From NCBI GenBank assembly GCA_020722815.1, contig DYKB01000007.1:17883-81882 (forward strand): a DNA stretch of 64,000 nucleotides, given 5' to 3'. This DNA is from Caldithrix sp. (GTDB taxonomy: Bacteria > Zhuqueibacterota > Zhuqueibacteria > Thermofontimicrobiales > Sulfurfontimicrobiaceae). The first letter of the stretch is position 1; the number at the start of each line of letters is the position of its first letter. The translations under genes and the position numbers were made by a program. Under the pieces are notes generated by a model. It worked only from the letters and a program-made list of their open reading frames with translations, was not told where the DNA came from and did not search any database. Below are positions 53,506 to 62,679 of the stretch, in pieces.

Positions 53506-54167
53506 GATTTTCCCTGTTTTAATTCATGATGAGTTTTTTAATGTAAGATTAAATCGTCATCAGGGGACGCTATTTGATATTAATTGATTATGATTTATTT
53601 TATTGAAAACGGGGATTATCCTGTTCTGGATTTCCCGAAATCATGTTCGAATTTCTTGACTTAGCAAATATAATGCCACCTGAGGGGATGAGAGTTTGGG
53701 CAAAATTATATACCAGCGTAATTCGAGATTATCATGAGTGTAACATTATATAGATTGTGTTGTTACGGCCCATTGAAAAAAATAATTGTAATTGATTGAA
53801 ACAGGCATTTAAAAATAAAACCTGAAATTATAAAATATAAGTTTATGATGTTTTGATTAAAGGAATGCCCTCATAGCCTGTGGGTTAAACCCATTTTTAA
53901 AATTTTGGGGGAATATTCCACCGAAAACAATTTCAACCGAGAAAAACGTTTCATTTTAGAATCTCTGGTATAAAATCAATCGTATCCGTTCACAGGTGTG
54001 ATAAAAGAAAAGCTTCTGTCATGCCCGAATGCTTTTATCGGGCATCCATTTGCCGAAAGGAATATGGATTCCCGCCAAAAGCATGTGGGAATGACAGCGT
54101 TGCGCCACCCGGTGAACGATTCAAATTAATCGTTTATAACCATTTAACAAACAATTATTTATGGGAC
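53506..54167. other. 662-bp intergenic region, repeat-bearing
   Basis: No gene. The left part is A/T rich upstream of the STAS gene. Around 53879-53901 a TGGGTT-A-AACCCA palindrome occurs with a T run behind it. The right part holds the inverted-repeat element at 54016-54097. No strong promoter was found for the STAS gene. Confidence 0.6.
54016..54097. repeat. 82-bp inverted-repeat element (ATTCCCGC type)
   Basis: Ends CTGTCAT (54016-54022) and ATGACAG (54091-54097) are perfect complements. Inside are ATGCCCGA/TCGGGCAT (8-bp stem), CCAT/ATGG and TTCCC/GGGAA. The half ATGGATTCCCGCC...GGGAATGACAG matches a widespread bacterial intergenic repeat type (recalled). No coding content. Confidence 0.75.
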
Positions 54168-55169
54168 TTAATCGGGATTCTTGCGCAAGATTTCTGTTGC
54201 TTGCTCCGGTGATATGGGATTGATATAAAAACCGGAACCCCATTCAAAACCAGCAACTTTGGTTAATTTGGGAATGATTTCGATTCGCCAATGATAGATA
54301 TATTTTTTCTTTTCGAAGCGCGGCAGGTTATAGAGGATCAGGTTATAGGGTGGTTGATTTAATTTACCGGATAAGAGTGATAAAACATTTTTTAATATTT
54401 GAGCCAACTCGACAATTGAATTATCAGCTATATCTTCAAAATATGCCTGATGTTTTCGTGGCAGGATCCATGCTTCAAATGGGAATCGTGAAGCAAATGG
54501 AGCAAAAGCGATATATTCCTTTTCCCAACAAATAATACGTTTTTTTTCAGCCAGCTCCTGTTGAATGATTTCACAAAGAACACATTGTTTCCCTTTGATA
54601 TAATATTTCTTAAATCCATTAATCTCCTGAAGTACCTGATTTGGAATTATTGGGGTGGCTATTATTTGAGAGTGAGAGTGCTCGATAGATGCGCCCGCCG
54701 CGTAACCGGAATTTTTAAATATTAAAATATATCGAAAGCGAGGATCTTTTTGGAGAATTTGAATCCTTTCGCGAAATATTTTTATTAAATCAACCAGATG
54801 TGCCACTGGCAATTCATTCAATTGTGTATTATGCAGGGGTGTTTCGATGACGACTTCATGTGTACCGATCCCGTCCATGATTTCATAAATTCCCTGTTGA
54901 TGAATTTGTAAATCACCTTCAGCTTTCAGTGCTGGAAATTTATTGGGCACCACTCGTATTCTCCAGCCTGGTTGATCCGGACTGGTTCCTGGTTCACGAA
55001 TGGCGGTAATTTCGGGGGGAGTTCGACTCTCATTCCCCTCGCAAAACGGACAAAATCCCCGGGAAGGGAGATGAACAACTTTTTCTTCCCAATCGGAGCC
55101 ACGCTTGCTTCGTTCGGTGGAAATGATAACCCACCGATCAATAAGCGGATCTTTTCGTAATTCAGGCAT
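54168..55169 (-). CDS. galT: Galactose-1-phosphate uridylyltransferase
   Basis: A 333-residue GalT: MPELRKDPLIDRWVIIS at the start, a zinc-site CPFCEG with downstream TPPE, and the nucleophile region EHSHSQIIATP, where the HSH replaces HPH of the E. coli enzyme as in several other phyla. It exchanges UMP between UDP-glucose and galactose-1-phosphate and can feed UDP-galactose to the glycan pathway. I use the ATG at 55169; a TTG at 55190 would add seven residues outside the family pattern. A terminator lies just upstream of it, so it has its own promoter or read-through. Confidence 0.9.
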   Translation of the reverse strand: MPELRKDPLIDRWVIISTERSKRGSDWEEKVVHLPSRGFCPFCEGNESRTPPEITAIREPGTSPDQPGWRIRVVPNKFPALKAEGDLQIHQQGIYEIMDGIGTHEVVIETPLHNTQLNELPVAHLVDLIKIFRERIQILQKDPRFRYILIFKNSGYAAGASIEHSHSQIIATPIIPNQVLQEINGFKKYYIKGKQCVLCEIIQQELAEKKRIICWEKEYIAFAPFASRFPFEAWILPRKHQAYFEDIADNSIVELAQILKNVLSLLSGKLNQPPYNLILYNLPRFEKKKYIYHWRIEIIPKLTKVAGFEWGSGFYINPISPEQATEILRKNPD

Positions 55170-55193
55170 GGAAACTCTATTATAGACCAATTC

Positions 55194-55222
55194 AAAAAAA
55201 AAGGGTGGACAATACCACCCTT
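55194..55222 (-). terminator. Intrinsic terminator after the YbgF/CpoB-like gene
   Basis: AAGGGTGG (55201-55208) and CCACCCTT (55215-55222) form a perfect 8-bp stem with a 6-nt loop, followed on the minus strand by a run of T (from A 55194-55200). It ends the mreB-to-lipoprotein unit about 100 bp past the last stop. Confidence 0.92.
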
Positions 55223-55323
55223 CGATTTATCAATATTTCAATTCATCGCTTGCTGATAAAATTAGCAAAAACAACAGAAATGTTTCCTGGATTCATCAGT
55301 CTAACCATTGGTTTTATTTATGG

Positions 55324-56145
55324 TTACATGCGATTGAGATATTTTTTCGCAATCGGGGTATATTCACTATCAGGGTAGTGACTGATTAATCGTTCGAACT
55401 CTTCTCTCGCGCGGCTAACATCGTTCAGGCGCCAATAGCACATACCAAGCTTTAATTGGGCATCATCGTTTTTATTGGAATTGTTGAATGAAAATACTTT
55501 CTCGAAAGCAGCAATCGCTTTCGTGTAATTGCCCAACGCATACTGGCACTCCCCAATCCAGTATTGGCAGTTGTCGGCCAGGGAATTTCCTGGATTATTT
55601 TGCAACAGTTGTTCAAAAAGATCAATCGCTGCCCGGTAATTCCGTGAATAATATTTTCCAAGTGCTTCATCATAACGCCCGCGAAAACCAGATGTTGCCG
55701 GAATACTGGATGCCTTTGGTTTATTTCGTTCAGAATCTAATTGGGTTTGTAATTCATAGTTTTTCTGACGTTCACGATCTAATTCATCCAATAATCGCTG
55801 ATTTTCATTATTTTTCGCACTTAATTCTTCTTCCAGTTTTTTCAGTTCAGCACTATTGGTGGGTTCCACCGTTGGTTCGACAGGCGGTGTTTCCACTGTT
55901 TCTACTGGTTTTGTTTTTTCGGTTGGTGTAATTCCCAATAATTTTAATACTTCGCCCTCGTCGTCTCCTGGTTTATCGGCTTCTTTTTTCTGATCATTGA
56001 AAAGGGCATCAAACTCTGAACTATCAGCGGTGGCCTTGTCATCAATTTTCACTTTGTCGCGTCCCCCGCAGCCAATCAGGGAGATTACCAACGTCGCGAA
56101 GATAAACCAATAGAGGTATTTCGAATATCCTGATTCTTTATTCAT
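55324..56145 (-). CDS. YbgF/CpoB-like lipoprotein with coiled coil and TPRs
   Basis: A 273-residue lipoprotein. A signal peptide with lipobox LIGC is followed by an acidic, Pro/Thr-rich linker, a coiled coil (about 98-140), and C-terminal TPR-like repeats (about 155-270: YDEALGKYYSRNYRAAIDLF and two further copies). This is the layout of YbgF/CpoB, which works with the Tol system and peptidoglycan synthases, though BamD-like proteins share the TPR part. GGAGGG lies 6 bp before the ATG. It is the last gene of the cell-shape unit, 15 bp after the beta-barrel gene. Confidence 0.83.
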   Translation of the reverse strand: MNKESGYSKYLYWFIFATLVISLIGCGGRDKVKIDDKATADSSEFDALFNDQKKEADKPGDDEGEVLKLLGITPTEKTKPVETVETPPVEPTVEPTNSAELKKLEEELSAKNNENQRLLDELDRERQKNYELQTQLDSERNKPKASSIPATSGFRGRYDEALGKYYSRNYRAAIDLFEQLLQNNPGNSLADNCQYWIGECQYALGNYTKAIAAFEKVFSFNNSNKNDDAQLKLGMCYWRLNDVSRAREEFERLISHYPDSEYTPIAKKYLNRM

Positions 56146-56160
56146 GGTTATCCCTCCATT

Positions 56161-57354
56161 TTACTTTTGTTTTCGGTAAATTAAATATCCAGCCGCTCCC
56201 CAACTGAGAATCGCGGTTGTTGCAGATAAAATTCGCCACTGCTTTGGTTTGGCAATGACTTCGATGACATTGGGGCGTTTCGGTAAACCAGAATAACCAA
56301 TACCACTCACCGCTTCATCAACTGCGACAACCGCATATTCCACACCTGGCGGCTTCACATAAATTCCTGGAATTTTTCCCTGATATATTGTACTCCCAAA
56401 TGAATTCAGGGTTCGAACTTGCCAGCTTTTTTCACCTTTAGTTCGATACAATGCGGCAACGACACGCACCTCTTTATTCTCGATGACATTTACGGTTAAA
56501 TTAATATCACGTCCTTCTTCCGCTATGCGTACGGGATGATGCACCACGTACGGGGGATCCTTATCTTCTCCTTGATCCGCGGAATCGGCTTTCATGTCCA
56601 TCATTCGGGCTAGACGATCACCTTCCTGTAAGTCCGGTTTACCATCGTGATCAAGATAACCATCGGCATCCTCCGGCGTTCTGAGATCCAAATCCAATAA
56701 ATCAGGAACCCCATCAGAATCCATATCCCCTTTTGTACTGGTTTTAAAATAGTAAGTTAACCCCCCATAGATATCAATAACCTGGTCAGTTTCATCTCCC
56801 GAATAATCCTGATCCAGCATGTCAGAAAAAGAATATCGATAGGTGAGTCCAATACTCAGGGTCAGATTCCGTTTTTGGTTTAGAATAAATTCAAGTCCAC
56901 CACCCGTTTTTACGAACGAGTCAATTCCTTCCTGCGTCTTTGAAGTTGTTTTATCAATAATTCGAAGCCCATTCCGAGTTGAATTCCAATACACACCACC
57001 GCCACCGATTAAAACGTAGGGATTTACTTTTCCCAGGGGAAGAAAATTAAAAGTTAAATCAAGTTCAAAAGGCATAATCGCGGTTTTAAATGATTTATCC
57101 GCTTTATCTTTTAGCTCTCCCCAGCCAAACTCAGTACCAATTGATAAAAAGGCATTTGGATTAAACTTTACATGCCCATAGACTAAAGGACCTAAGGCAG
57201 GATTTTGAATATCACTCTCAAATTGAGTAATACCAGCGCGAAAACCAACGCCTAAAGTGCCTTTATCGCCACCGGCCTCGCTTGTGCGCCACAGGCTAAC
57301 CATTGCAAATATGATCGCCCAAGCTATCCTTGCTTTTTTCAACTCTGCCTCCAT
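56161..57354 (-). CDS. Outer-membrane beta-barrel protein with calcium-binding-type repeats
   Basis: A 397-residue protein. Signal peptide (about 10-25), an eight-strand-type barrel (about 28-205, alternating aromatic/polar residues, ending VIDIYGGLTYYF), then a thrombospondin type 3-like acidic segment (DMDSDGVPDLLDLD, then DADGYLDHDGKPDLQEGD) that should bind calcium, a beta domain, and a C-terminal hydrophobic helix (about 372-392) with basic end. A C-terminal helix after a barrel is unusual. ATG at 57354 is used; a TTG at 57342 has a better GGAGG Shine-Dalgarno and would give MKKARIAWA. Confidence 0.78.
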   Translation of the reverse strand: MEAELKKARIAWAIIFAMVSLWRTSEAGGDKGTLGVGFRAGITQFESDIQNPALGPLVYGHVKFNPNAFLSIGTEFGWGELKDKADKSFKTAIMPFELDLTFNFLPLGKVNPYVLIGGGGVYWNSTRNGLRIIDKTTSKTQEGIDSFVKTGGGLEFILNQKRNLTLSIGLTYRYSFSDMLDQDYSGDETDQVIDIYGGLTYYFKTSTKGDMDSDGVPDLLDLDLRTPEDADGYLDHDGKPDLQEGDRLARMMDMKADSADQGEDKDPPYVVHHPVRIAEEGRDINLTVNVIENKEVRVVAALYRTKGEKSWQVRTLNSFGSTIYQGKIPGIYVKPPGVEYAVVAVDEAVSGIGYSGLPKRPNVIEVIAKPKQWRILSATTAILSWGAAGYLIYRKQK

Positions 57355-57441
57355 CTCTAATTAATAGATTTTTTAGGAACTTACTGATTGAAAGTAACTA
57401 ACTTTCATTAAAAAGTCAAGTAATTTTTTTGAAAAGATTTA

Positions 57442-58248
57442 TTAATTTTTATTTTGGTTAAAATTTAGGAATGCCAACCCCGCAATTCCTGTTAATAACA
57501 TCAACAGACTTATTCCCTGATTAACGGTGATTCCCAGATTCCCAATCATTGCTGAATTTTCATAATATCTTACAAAGTCTACTAAAAACCGGGAAATTCC
57601 ATACAGAATAAAAAAGAGGAAAAACAATGTCCCGTCCCGTTTTTTAAAGCGATCAACAAAGAGTAAAATACCAAGAATAAGCAATCCATAAGCTGATGAA
57701 TATATTTGAGTTGGGTGAATGGGAACATTTAAATATTCCGGTAAACAGGCCGAATAGGGATTGGTAAAGGTAACCCCCCACGGCAAATCGGTGGGTAAAC
57801 CATGGCAGCATCCATTTAAAAAACAGCCAATTCTGGTTAAAAAAATACCCAATCCCACCGAAGGAATCATTACATCACATGTTTTTAAAACAGGTAGTTT
57901 TTTGACTCTAAAATATATTACCGCGACAATGATGGCCAATACAACACCACCGAGCATGGTTAATCCAGCAATCCCAATCCGCCCTGAACTTTGAAAAGGA
58001 TTGATGGTATCCATCCAGTGCCCCCGAAATTCTTCGACATGGTAGATTACATATAGAAATCGGGAACCGATTATAGCTGAAATAACGATCCAGACGGATA
58101 AATCCATAATTTTTTCAGGAGCAATTCCAACTTTTTTGGCGCGATAGGTAGCCAGCAGGATCCCGAATAGAAATGATAGCGCTAGCATTAAACCATACCC
58201 ATGAATCGCAAAACGAGATGATTCAGACCCCAGAATAATTGGATGCAT
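57442..58248 (-). CDS. lgt: Prolipoprotein diacylglyceryl transferase
   Basis: A 268-residue inner-membrane enzyme with seven predicted helices. Lgt sites are present: FAIHGYGLMLALSF, SGRIGIAGLTMLGG, LTRIGCFLNGCCHG and PTQIYSSAYGL. It adds diacylglycerol to the lipobox cysteine of prolipoproteins, several of which are encoded here. I use the ATG at 58248 with AAAGGA 7 bp ahead; an open frame to 58440 would overlap rodA and lacks support. It lies 17 bp behind rodA. Confidence 0.93.
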   Translation of the reverse strand: MHPIILGSESSRFAIHGYGLMLALSFLFGILLATYRAKKVGIAPEKIMDLSVWIVISAIIGSRFLYVIYHVEEFRGHWMDTINPFQSSGRIGIAGLTMLGGVVLAIIVAVIYFRVKKLPVLKTCDVMIPSVGLGIFLTRIGCFLNGCCHGLPTDLPWGVTFTNPYSACLPEYLNVPIHPTQIYSSAYGLLILGILLFVDRFKKRDGTLFFLFFILYGISRFLVDFVRYYENSAMIGNLGITVNQGISLLMLLTGIAGLAFLNFNQNKN

Positions 58249-58265
58249 TATTAATCCTTTCAAAT

Positions 58266-59495
58266 TTAAAATTTTAATTGACTTCGCGAAATATTTAACA
58301 TAAATCCCAGGAAGATTAAACAAACAACTAAAAATGATCCCCCATAACTCATCAAGGGCAATGGAAGACCGGTGACGGGCATTATTCCAATCGTCATCCC
58401 GATATTGATCAGGATATGAAAAATCAAAATAGCGGCACATCCGATTGTTAAAATACTTGAAAAGCGATCAGTTGATTTTTCAGCAATTCGTAATGCCTTA
58501 TAAATTAAGAAAAAATATAATGCCAATACAACCACGACCCCAATCAGGCCAAATTCTTCGCCCCAGACTGAAAGAATGAAATCCGTATGTTGGGCGGGTA
58601 AAAATCGCAATTTCGTCTGTGTCCCTTTCAAAAAACCTTTTCCCCAAAATCCTCCGGATCCAATAGCCACCATCGATTGGATCACCTGATAATCTACCCC
58701 TTTGGGGTCCAGTTCAAATCCCAGGAAGGAGAAAATTCGTTTTTGTTGGTAAGAATGCAATTGATTCCATAAAAAGGGTGTCAAAATTCCAACACTGACA
58801 TTTAATATGAAATTGATAATAAAAATTTTAATTCCTCGCTGCGATAAAAAAAGGATAGCAGTAATAAAAAGCATCGTACAGAAGAACGCGTAAAAATTAA
58901 ACGCCGCAATCAAACTTACAATCGGAGCGATTAAAATAAAAATTTTAAATGGAGATAATCCTGCCCAGTAGATAACGGGGAAGAATACCATCAAAAATAT
59001 TAACGAAGTACTTAAATCCGGCTGTTTCATAATAATAGTCGCCGGTATGGCGGTTATTAAAAAAGAAAGAAAAATTGTTTTTGCCTGATTTATTTCCTTT
59101 TCACTTCGATCTGCCAGAAAACGCGCCAGCGCTAGCAGCATTCCAATTTTAGCGAGCTCAGATGGCTGTAAATTCAAATGTCCCCATGTCAGCCAGCGTT
59201 CAGAGCCAGCTCCATGTCCGATAAGCAGGACTAAAATTAATCCAATGAGGCTAAGCGCATATATAGTGTAAGCAAAATAGTAAAAATTCCGAATTTCAAT
59301 TGAATTAATCAGCCAGATCATTCCGATGCCAAATAGAAGCCACCAAATTTGCCGAAGGAAATTTGCCTTAAATGGTGTTGCTGTCACCTGATAGGTCGCA
59401 CTATAAAGGGCGATCAGTCCAATTATAAGCAGTAGAACGCCTGAAATAATAAAGCCCAAATCAAAATGAAGCGTAATACGACGAATATAATTCAT
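58266..59495 (-). CDS. rodA: Rod-shape SEDS glycosyltransferase RodA
   Basis: A 409-residue SEDS protein with ten helices: GSERWLTWGHLNLQPSELAK, PDLSTSLIFL, AVVVVL-type helices near FILSVWGEEFGLIG, and PLPLMSYGGS at the end. It polymerises lipid II in the elongasome with PBP2 encoded 18 bp upstream. AGGAAG lies 10 bp before the ATG. Confidence 0.95.
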   Translation of the reverse strand: MNYIRRITLHFDLGFIISGVLLLIIGLIALYSATYQVTATPFKANFLRQIWWLLFGIGMIWLINSIEIRNFYYFAYTIYALSLIGLILVLLIGHGAGSERWLTWGHLNLQPSELAKIGMLLALARFLADRSEKEINQAKTIFLSFLITAIPATIIMKQPDLSTSLIFLMVFFPVIYWAGLSPFKIFILIAPIVSLIAAFNFYAFFCTMLFITAILFLSQRGIKIFIINFILNVSVGILTPFLWNQLHSYQQKRIFSFLGFELDPKGVDYQVIQSMVAIGSGGFWGKGFLKGTQTKLRFLPAQHTDFILSVWGEEFGLIGVVVVLALYFFLIYKALRIAEKSTDRFSSILTIGCAAILIFHILINIGMTIGIMPVTGLPLPLMSYGGSFLVVCLIFLGFMLNISRSQLKF

Positions 59496-59513
59496 GATGT
59501 GATGACTTCCTGT

Positions 59514-61286
59514 TCAATCCTTAATTAACCCGGCAAAATAGGTTGATAATATTTTTTGGGCTACTGGAACAGCTGCGCCGCTGCCAGTCCCACCATTTTC
59601 GATAAAAAAGCAAAATGCGATTTCCGGATTTTGATAAGGTGCAAACCCAATAAACCAGGCATGCGGCTCACCATGGGGATTTTCAGCCGTTCCTGTTTTA
59701 CCTGCGGCCAGAATCCCAATTGAAGAGAGAAAACGACCAGTGCCATGTGATCCATGAACGACACGATACATGCCATTTTTAACAATTTGAAAATTTTTTC
59801 TGGATATGCCAGTGATTTCCAGTGGAACAATCCCGCGAATATTTTCCTTGCCTGAAGTTGCATTTTGAATACTTTTAACGAGGTGAGGTTGATAATAAGT
59901 TCCCTCATTGGCAATAATCATTGCCAGAACTGCCATCTGAATGGGGGTGACCAATAGATCTCCCTGGCCAACTGCCAGATTCAGGAGTTGTCCTTTTGTC
60001 CAGCCACGACGACCATATTTTCGGTTCATAAAATCATTATCCGGTACCAGACCACAATTTTCGCCGGGCAGGTCAATCCCTGTTGATTTACCAAAGCCAA
60101 GCATTTTCCCATAACGACTCCAGGCGGAAAAAGGCACTTTGAGCATCAATTGATAAAAATAGACATTACAAGACTGTTCGATTGCATTCAATAAATCCAT
60201 TTCACCATGTCCGCCAGCTTTCCAGCAATTGAAACGCTTCGTCCCCAGGGTGTAGGAGCCATTACAGGTGATTTTCCAATCCAAATCCACCTTGTTTTCC
60301 TGCAAGGCGGTCAATGCCAGTACCAGTTTATAGGTCGAACCCGGTGGAAAAAAACTTTGTAGCATCCGATGGTAAAGGGGATGGCCCTGATCTGTGGCTA
60401 ATTTTTCCCAGGTTTCCAAAGGGCGAGGTCTTGCAAAAAAAGAGGGATCATAATCCGGTTTGCTGGTAATGGCAAGAATTTCTCCCGTCTTGACATTCAG
60501 GACGATCCCGCCCCCTTTCATTCCTTCAAGCTCTTGCTCCAGCTTGATTTGCAACGCTTTATCCAAAGTTAAAATGATGTGATTGCCCGGTACGGCGGGA
60601 ACGTTTCCTTTTTCAATGATATCACGAATTTTTCGGCCAAAGGCATCCACTTCAATGTAATAAACACCATTGTTACCCCTGAATTCATCCTCAAACGCTT
60701 TTTCGAGCCCCTGCTTTCCGATAATATCTCCTGGATTATATCCATTTGTTGACGACTCGGTTAATTCTTCCGATGAAATTTCTCCGAGATAGCCAAAAAT
60801 ATGTGGTGCTTTGACCCCTGAAGGATAGGCCCGCCGGGGTTCCACATGGTATTCGACACCGGGCAGTTGCAATTTTAGTTCCTCAATGGCCGAAAGTGTC
60901 TGAAAATCCACGTGGCGTTTTAGTTTAATCGGCTGAAATACGCCCCACCGGGGTTCTAAAATTTTCGATTTTATCTCCTGAACTGGCATTGAAAGAATGT
61001 TACTTAACAAAGTAAAGACCGAATCGGCATTCTGCAAATCATACGGAATTCCATAAACGGAATAGGCCGGAAAATTATCTACCAATACTTCCCGGTTCTG
61101 ATCTAAAATCAAGCCGCGTGTTGCCGGGACCACTATCGTACGCACGCTGTTTTTTTCTGATTCATGATGGTAGTAGTCCTGGAGATAAATTTGCAAATAG
61201 ACAAATCGTAACAGCAATATACTGAATATCGCAATTAAGAATATTTCCAGAATCTGTCGTTTGTTTTTTCGTTCGAGTTCACTCAT
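59514..61286 (-). CDS. mrdA: Penicillin-binding protein 2 (elongasome transpeptidase)
   Basis: A 590-residue class B PBP. An N-terminal anchor helix (about 10-30) is followed by a pedestal domain and the transpeptidase: S317-TYK320 in PPGSTYK, S372-C-N374 and KTGTAEN near 530. It cross-links lateral-wall peptidoglycan with RodA. It follows mreD by 30 bp. No clear Shine-Dalgarno at the ATG. Confidence 0.95.
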   Translation of the reverse strand: MSELERKNKRQILEIFLIAIFSILLLRFVYLQIYLQDYYHHESEKNSVRTIVVPATRGLILDQNREVLVDNFPAYSVYGIPYDLQNADSVFTLLSNILSMPVQEIKSKILEPRWGVFQPIKLKRHVDFQTLSAIEELKLQLPGVEYHVEPRRAYPSGVKAPHIFGYLGEISSEELTESSTNGYNPGDIIGKQGLEKAFEDEFRGNNGVYYIEVDAFGRKIRDIIEKGNVPAVPGNHIILTLDKALQIKLEQELEGMKGGGIVLNVKTGEILAITSKPDYDPSFFARPRPLETWEKLATDQGHPLYHRMLQSFFPPGSTYKLVLALTALQENKVDLDWKITCNGSYTLGTKRFNCWKAGGHGEMDLLNAIEQSCNVYFYQLMLKVPFSAWSRYGKMLGFGKSTGIDLPGENCGLVPDNDFMNRKYGRRGWTKGQLLNLAVGQGDLLVTPIQMAVLAMIIANEGTYYQPHLVKSIQNATSGKENIRGIVPLEITGISRKNFQIVKNGMYRVVHGSHGTGRFLSSIGILAAGKTGTAENPHGEPHAWFIGFAPYQNPEIAFCFFIENGGTGSGAAVPVAQKILSTYFAGLIKD

Positions 61287-61316
61287 TGTTGTAAAGACAC
61301 ATTCATCATAAGTATC

Positions 61317-61790
61317 TTATTGCATTTCATATCTTCTGGGAACCAAACTATAAAAAATGATACCGATTATAAAGGTATAAAATGAAGATGGAATGATGTA
61401 AAAAAATATGCGATGAAAAAAGCCGATGCCAGTACCCAAATAGATATTAAAATAAATAAAATCATGTATAAAACTATTGATTCCCAGATTCAATAAAAAC
61501 CAGAATGATTTTTGGGTTTTACTTTGTTGTGAAATCAGGCCAGCAATAAATCCTGTGACGGATTTACCGAGTGCTGAAAGTCCAAAAAAATGAACCAGAT
61601 ATACATCCTGAAAAAGACCGGCAAAAAAGCCAACAATTGTTCCGTAAGCCTGACCCTCATGTTGGGCAAACCAGACGACAAAAATTAGTAAAAAATCAGG
61701 ACGAATTTGCTTTATTTCAATCAGGTCTGTTAATATCAATTGCAAGAATAAGCAGATGATATACAGGAAAATATAATAGGCAGCTTTCAT
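61317..61790 (-). CDS. mreD: Rod-shape protein MreD
   Basis: A 157-residue membrane protein with five predicted helices (LTDLIEIKQIRPDFLLIFVVW start, GFFAGLFQDVY, PSSFYTFIIGIIF). It scaffolds the elongasome between MreC and PBP2/RodA. Its ATG overlaps the stop of mreC by four bases (ATGA), so the two are translationally coupled. Confidence 0.9.
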   Translation of the reverse strand: MKAAYYIFLYIICLFLQLILTDLIEIKQIRPDFLLIFVVWFAQHEGQAYGTIVGFFAGLFQDVYLVHFFGLSALGKSVTGFIAGLISQQSKTQKSFWFLLNLGINSFIHDFIYFNIYLGTGIGFFHRIFFYIIPSSFYTFIIGIIFYSLVPRRYEMQ

Positions 61791-62578
61791 TCTTCAAACA
61801 CATTGTTTTGAACAGGAGTTAGTATGACTAAAACCTCTTCTATTTTTTTGAAATCAACAGCGGGCGTTATGAATATCTCTTTAAAGAGCCCATCCGGATG
61901 GTTGGCAATTGAAACAACCTTTCCCAACAAGATACCTTTCGGAAAAATTGAACTGTATCCCGAGGTCACAATCAAATCATTTAGCTGGACGTCCGCCCGT
62001 TGATGGATTCCCAAGAGACTGCAGATCCCTTCCTTTTCCCAGCTTAAAATGCCGTTGATGCGCGAACGCTGTATCCTGGCGCTCACGCGAAAGTTAGGAT
62101 CGGGCAGAATATGTACCAAAGCATAATTTTTACCGACAGTAAAAATTTTTCCAATGAGCCCTTCGTCATTCACAACGGGCATATTTCGCTTAATGCCATG
62201 AATTTGACCGCGATTGATGACAATTGTATTAACATTTCTTGTAAGCCCTTTACTCAATACCGATGCTGTCACCAGGTCATATTCGTGTTCCATTTTAAAC
62301 TTCAATAACGCTTTTAAACGATCATTTTCATAGAGCGCATCACGTGCTTCAATTAACTTTAATGAATAAATAGCGTTTTGTTTCAATAATCTTTCATTCT
62401 CGGCTTTGAGTGTTTTAATTTGCTTTATATTATGAACCTGTTTTTGTAACCAGCCGGTTCCATCCAGGACACTCATTCGAAAAGTTTGAATTTGTTTGTT
62501 TTCGTTGGAATAAATGAGAATGAGAGATATGGTGATTGTAAAAAATAAAGCAATATAATCTTTATACGAAGTATTCAA
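61787..62578 (-). CDS. mreC: Rod-shape protein MreC
   Basis: A 263-residue protein with one N-terminal helix (about 8-23), a coiled coil (about 45-75, KQIKTLKAENERLLKQN) and a beta-domain (VNTIVINRGQIHGIKRNMPVVNDEGLIGKI, read in parts) that identifies MreC. The start appears to be TTG at 62578; no ATG lies near, and the next Met (35) is past the anchor helix. It lies 101 bp after mreB. Confidence 0.92.
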   Translation of the reverse strand: MNTSYKDYIALFFTITISLILIYSNENKQIQTFRMSVLDGTGWLQKQVHNIKQIKTLKAENERLLKQNAIYSLKLIEARDALYENDRLKALLKFKMEHEYDLVTASVLSKGLTRNVNTIVINRGQIHGIKRNMPVVNDEGLIGKIFTVGKNYALVHILPDPNFRVSARIQRSRINGILSWEKEGICSLLGIHQRADVQLNDLIVTSGYSSIFPKGILLGKVVSIANHPDGLFKEIFITPAVDFKKIEEVLVILTPVQNNVFEE

Positions 62579-62679
62579 AATTATCTAAACCTGCTTAACT
62601 TATTTCTGTTTGCATATCTGGTATCGTGAAAGCATAAAAGACTTATCAATCATGCTTTGTGAAAAAACGTCAATTAATT

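Noticed and set aside
53742-53756. Minus-strand TATAAT before the STAS gene
   Set aside because: No -35-like box at 16-18 bp; the nearest candidate is 21 bp away and the ATG is about 240 bp downstream.
54021-54212. 63-codon plus-strand open frame
   Set aside because: It is formed mostly by the 82-bp repeat element and overlaps galT.
57442-58440. Longer lgt reading frame starting at 58440
   Set aside because: It would overlap rodA by about 175 bp, lacks a Shine-Dalgarno, and the usual Lgt start MHPIILG lies at 58248 behind AAAGGA.
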